From positions 17,440,001 through 17,504,000 of the forward strand of contig JAFFSR010000220.1 of the NCBI GenBank assembly GCA_017163975.1: 64,000 nucleotides of DNA, read 5' to 3'. Shown in pieces: positions 60,986 through 64,000 of this stretch. The stretch comes from Anastatus disparis (Eukaryota > Arthropoda > Insecta > Hymenoptera > Eupelmidae). The notes under the pieces are model-generated. The model did not search any database. It had not been told where the DNA came from and saw only the letters and a program-made list of their open reading frames with translations. The translations under genes and the position numbers were made by a program. How positions within the stretch are numbered: the first letter of the stretch is position 1; the number at the start of each line of letters is the position of its first letter.

Positions 60986-61721
60986 TGTCATTTAGAAAAA
61001 TAATTTTCACACGAATATTTTAGAAACAAGTTTGTACCATTTAAAAATCAAGTTCTATGTTAACAAATTTCTATACATCTAAACAATTATTTATTAAATC
61101 GATAATAAATCTAGAATATTGCAATCATTTAATATCTTCAAAACTTTACATTTATTTTTCATTTTTTTCTCATTCATTCATAAAGCTTAAACTCAAATTT
61201 AATGCAAAGGTAAAGTGTAAGTTGGGACCATATCATCACCCATTACCATGCGTGTACAATTCTGCCCTATATTTACGCACGGTTTGAAAATATCTTCTCT
61301 TTCCCTTCCAAAATAAAAAAACAAAATATTCCTGGCCCTGGAGGTTCAAGAAAGGTATCAGTAAGATCGGGGTTCTGATTTTTTAAAAACACTTTTTCAC
61401 TCGCTTTCTTGCTTTTTTATTTTATATTTACGTTTTCTTTTTTTTTATTTACAGTGCATCTTCAAAGATACTCTCATGAATTTCAGAGATAAATTACACA
61501 ATAATGTTGATCATATAATTTATCATTTTTGCATTTTTTTTTCTATCAGGTAATTATAAAGAAAACAGAATTTGATGGCAGCATGTAATAAGATTAAAAA
61601 TAATAATTAATGATTGATAATCTCTGATGTAATAATTTATTTTTATCTTGGTACTTATATCAAAAAAGAAATTTCAGACACTTACTCATTGTATCCATTT
61701 TATTTTTTTATTATTTTATTT
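60986..61721. other. AT-rich non-coding DNA
   Basis: Nothing supported; short open frames only. Confidence 0.5.
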
Positions 61722-61905
61722 AACGTCGCTGTATTTAAGCGATCATTTTGATGCTATTTAGCGACGGAGATCGTCAGTGTGTTTGTGAATAAAGCACATG
61801 TAACGTACAGTGGTACTTGTATCATTCGGTCACCGAGAGCGGGATTCGAACTCAGAACCTCGAGATTACGAATCCATCGCTCTACCGACTGAGCCACTGA
61901 CGATC
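61722..61905 (-). mobile_element. tRNA-derived SINE, second copy
   Basis: Minus-strand head with a near-perfect A box (TGGCTCAGTCGGTAGAGC) and B box (GAGTTCGAATCC). The anticodon-loop-like TTCGTAA would be a CGT (Thr) anticodon. Stems are degenerate and the head continues into the same 110-nt body as the copy at 35681-35879, so this is a SINE, not a tRNA gene. A CGTCGCT/AGCGACG stem closes its 3' end. The flanks CTCATTGTAT (about 61685) and CTCATTGCAT (about 61908) are a candidate imperfect duplication. Confidence 0.85.
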
Positions 61906-64000
61906 TTCTCATTGCATTAATATACTTCGCCATATTATACATTTTTAATTCGAACCACATAATAATGAAATTAAAGAAATATTATTTTTTACTTTTATGT
62001 GTAATTTTTAATACTAATCATAATAATGTTTCAAGACAATTATAAGTTTTTGAAAAATTTTTAATAAAAAGAACTGAAAAAGTTTTTTTTTTTAATTACA
62101 ATATAAATATTTTGTAAAATTATTATATCTGCCGATGTAAATCGTTAAATCTTAGAATTTTTTTTGTTTATTGAATTAAATTTACGTTTTAGCGAGCATA
62201 TTATTTTAAATTATTATTCTTTTTATATGTAATCTATCAATACGAAAATAATCTTTAAAACTCATTTCTCAACAAAAATAAAGATTAATACTTAAAATTT
62301 ATATTTTATTATTGTATAAATAGTGACCAATATAATATGAATGTGACTAATAAATGTAGTAGTATATGACCCAATCATATATACTTCAAAAAATTGAAAA
62401 GTAATAATATTATATTTTACTATTTTATTATAAATGTATGTCATTTATATTACTGATAATATGAAAATCTCTATAATTTTCTTTATTTTTATATTAGTCA
62501 AATAATTCTTAATCTTCTAATGAAATAAATAATGAAAATAATAACCTTTAATTTAAATAATATAATCTTACATAGTAACTTTCAAGGTAATGATAATGAG
62601 GATAATTTTGTTATATTTTATTTTTATTCATCGAGGTAATGTTTTGAAAAACAAAGACAATTATGATGTTAAAGAATCAACATAAAATTTATCTATACAA
62701 ACAAAAATCCGCAAGGAAGAGAATTTCTAAAAAAAAAAAAATCTTTAACTACCCATATCATAAGTACGAACAGACAATAGAGTTTGCCGTCCCTTATTGA
62801 ACAATTATCGAATTATTCAGGGTTCACATGATAGTCTACGCAAGAGCAGAATATTATGAATCTTTTCTTTTTTATTATTATAACTTTTTTTTTTAAACAT
62901 TATAACTTTTTTCTTTTAATTTCCTTATACGTTTTTCTGTACATAAGATCGATGCAGGCCGAGACTTAATGACAAAAGTATAGGCCCGAGCATGGAATAA
63001 GATGTAAGCATGGATGAACGGAATAATAATAACGATACATAAAGAGCAAGTGTATAAAGGATTAAGATACACATGGATACGTATATGAAGTACTTCGAGA
63101 TTTTACGTATAAATAATGCGTTTCTGAATGAGCTCGATTTCTGGGAAGTTATTATTTTCGACAATTGTAATATAGAATTCGAATATATGCAACTTTAATC
63201 TTATGTTATTATCTGGATATACATATTATTTGTTTCCTTTATTATATTTTTGAATTTGCCTATCAAAATTTTATGAGAATTCAATTCAATCGAGCGTGAT
63301 TATTGAAAAAAGACAAGAGATAGATATAAAAAATTAATTAAAGAACAAAAAATTTTGAATATAAATTTTGCATTTTTTTGTTTTTTTTTTCTCATAATTA
63401 TAGAATAACTTGAACTGTTTGGATAATTTTTTTTCAAACGAAAGATTTTTATCTTAACTTTTATATACTTTTGGTTAAAATCTTCCAGAATAATTAGTTT
63501 ATAAATTAAGTTCGCGAAGCAGATGGAAATTTTACTAAAATCTTAAAATTCAGATAAAAAAATCTTATTATTCAATCGAATAGACGCGGCTTCTTTCATT
63601 ATTTTCTAAATGGAAAAATATTGCAAAGCTAGAAAATAATTCTAACTTTGGGGAGTCTTGGCGAGTTTAATGTGACATCTTATAGAACGGAAATGAAGAG
63701 GCTAATGCTAGCAATGTAAACTCTATGTTTTTGCTCTATATAAGATAATGTATTATATTTTTTAACATCAAACGTCCATAACTTATTTATAAACCTTGTA
63801 AATTTTCAAAATTATTTACTAAGTCATTTTCATATTAGATTTTAGCAACATTGCAAATTTTAGTAAAATTTAATCGTTGATTCTTTATCTTCTTAGATTA
63901 AAGTTAATTTTTAGTTAAAGAAATGTTAAAAAATTTCTAGCCTCTAACATTACCGAAGAGAACGATATGCTTTAGTTGGTTAATAAGTAGTAAAGCTATC
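61906..64000. other. AT-rich non-coding DNA
   Basis: No gene supported. 62935-63090 is slightly GC-richer (GATGCAGGCCGAGACTTAAT) without coding texture. Confidence 0.5.

Noticed and set aside
61830..61905. Possible genuine tRNA-Thr (CGT) gene on the minus strand
   Set aside because: The A and B boxes are good, but acceptor and T stems do not pair well and the same extended body occurs at 35681-35879.
61754..61960. Minus-strand ORF containing SSVAQSVERW
   Set aside because: This peptide is the usual spurious translation of a tRNA-like SINE head.

Overview
The window looks like AT-rich arthropod nuclear DNA, most likely an insect (Hymenoptera plausible, not proven). The reasons are spliced genes with GT-AG introns, a multi-finger zinc-finger gene, tRNA-derived SINEs with target-site duplications, palindromic MITEs, Ty3/gypsy remnants and possible densovirus-like sequence. 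There are no operons or other prokaryotic features.

Region 1, 1-30504, is a tandem array of a composite retroelement-like unit. Homologous points recur at 10,887 bp, then 8,879 bp; the difference is exactly four copies of an internal 502-bp repeat. Each unit runs in this order: a 1,045-bp LTR-like block with a TATA box and poly(A) signal; a long virus- or gag-like reading frame of unknown identity; a 502-bp segment of that frame amplified out of frame (at least 5, then 7, then 3 copies); an in-frame fusion to the catalytic-Glu part of a Ty3/gypsy integrase; a roughly 445-bp insert resembling a densovirus NS1 N-terminus with an HUH motif; the rest of the integrase; a 313-bp gypsy-LTR-like block; and about 2.5 kb of broken coding scraps with an exon-like repeat. 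I see no reverse transcriptase, RNase H or protease. The last unit (28248-30488) is internally deleted but keeps the least damaged start of the long frame. The first two complete units are almost identical. The third switches to a more diverged version at about 25.27-25.36 kb.

Region 2, 30505-36930, is unique AT-rich DNA. It holds an unrecognised ORF, a 117-bp minisatellite that stays open as coding sequence, a 221-bp MITE with perfect 28-bp inverted repeats, a 1.08-kb long-inverted-repeat element, a GC-rich foldback and a SINE with a 14-bp target-site duplication.

Region 3, 36931-43312 (minus strand), is the one intact host gene. It has ten coding exons, every intron is in phase 1, and it encodes about 870 residues. 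The product has an acidic N-terminal part and three homologous zinc-finger exons with about 14 fingers alternating between C2HC and C2H2 types. Its introns carry three palindromic MITE-like elements and a (TA)n tract.

Region 4, 43313-64000, has no gene I can support. It is AT-rich intergenic or intronic DNA with a hairpin cluster, purine and pyrimidine tracts, several GC-richer islands that could be regulatory, a short foldback and a second SINE of the same family.
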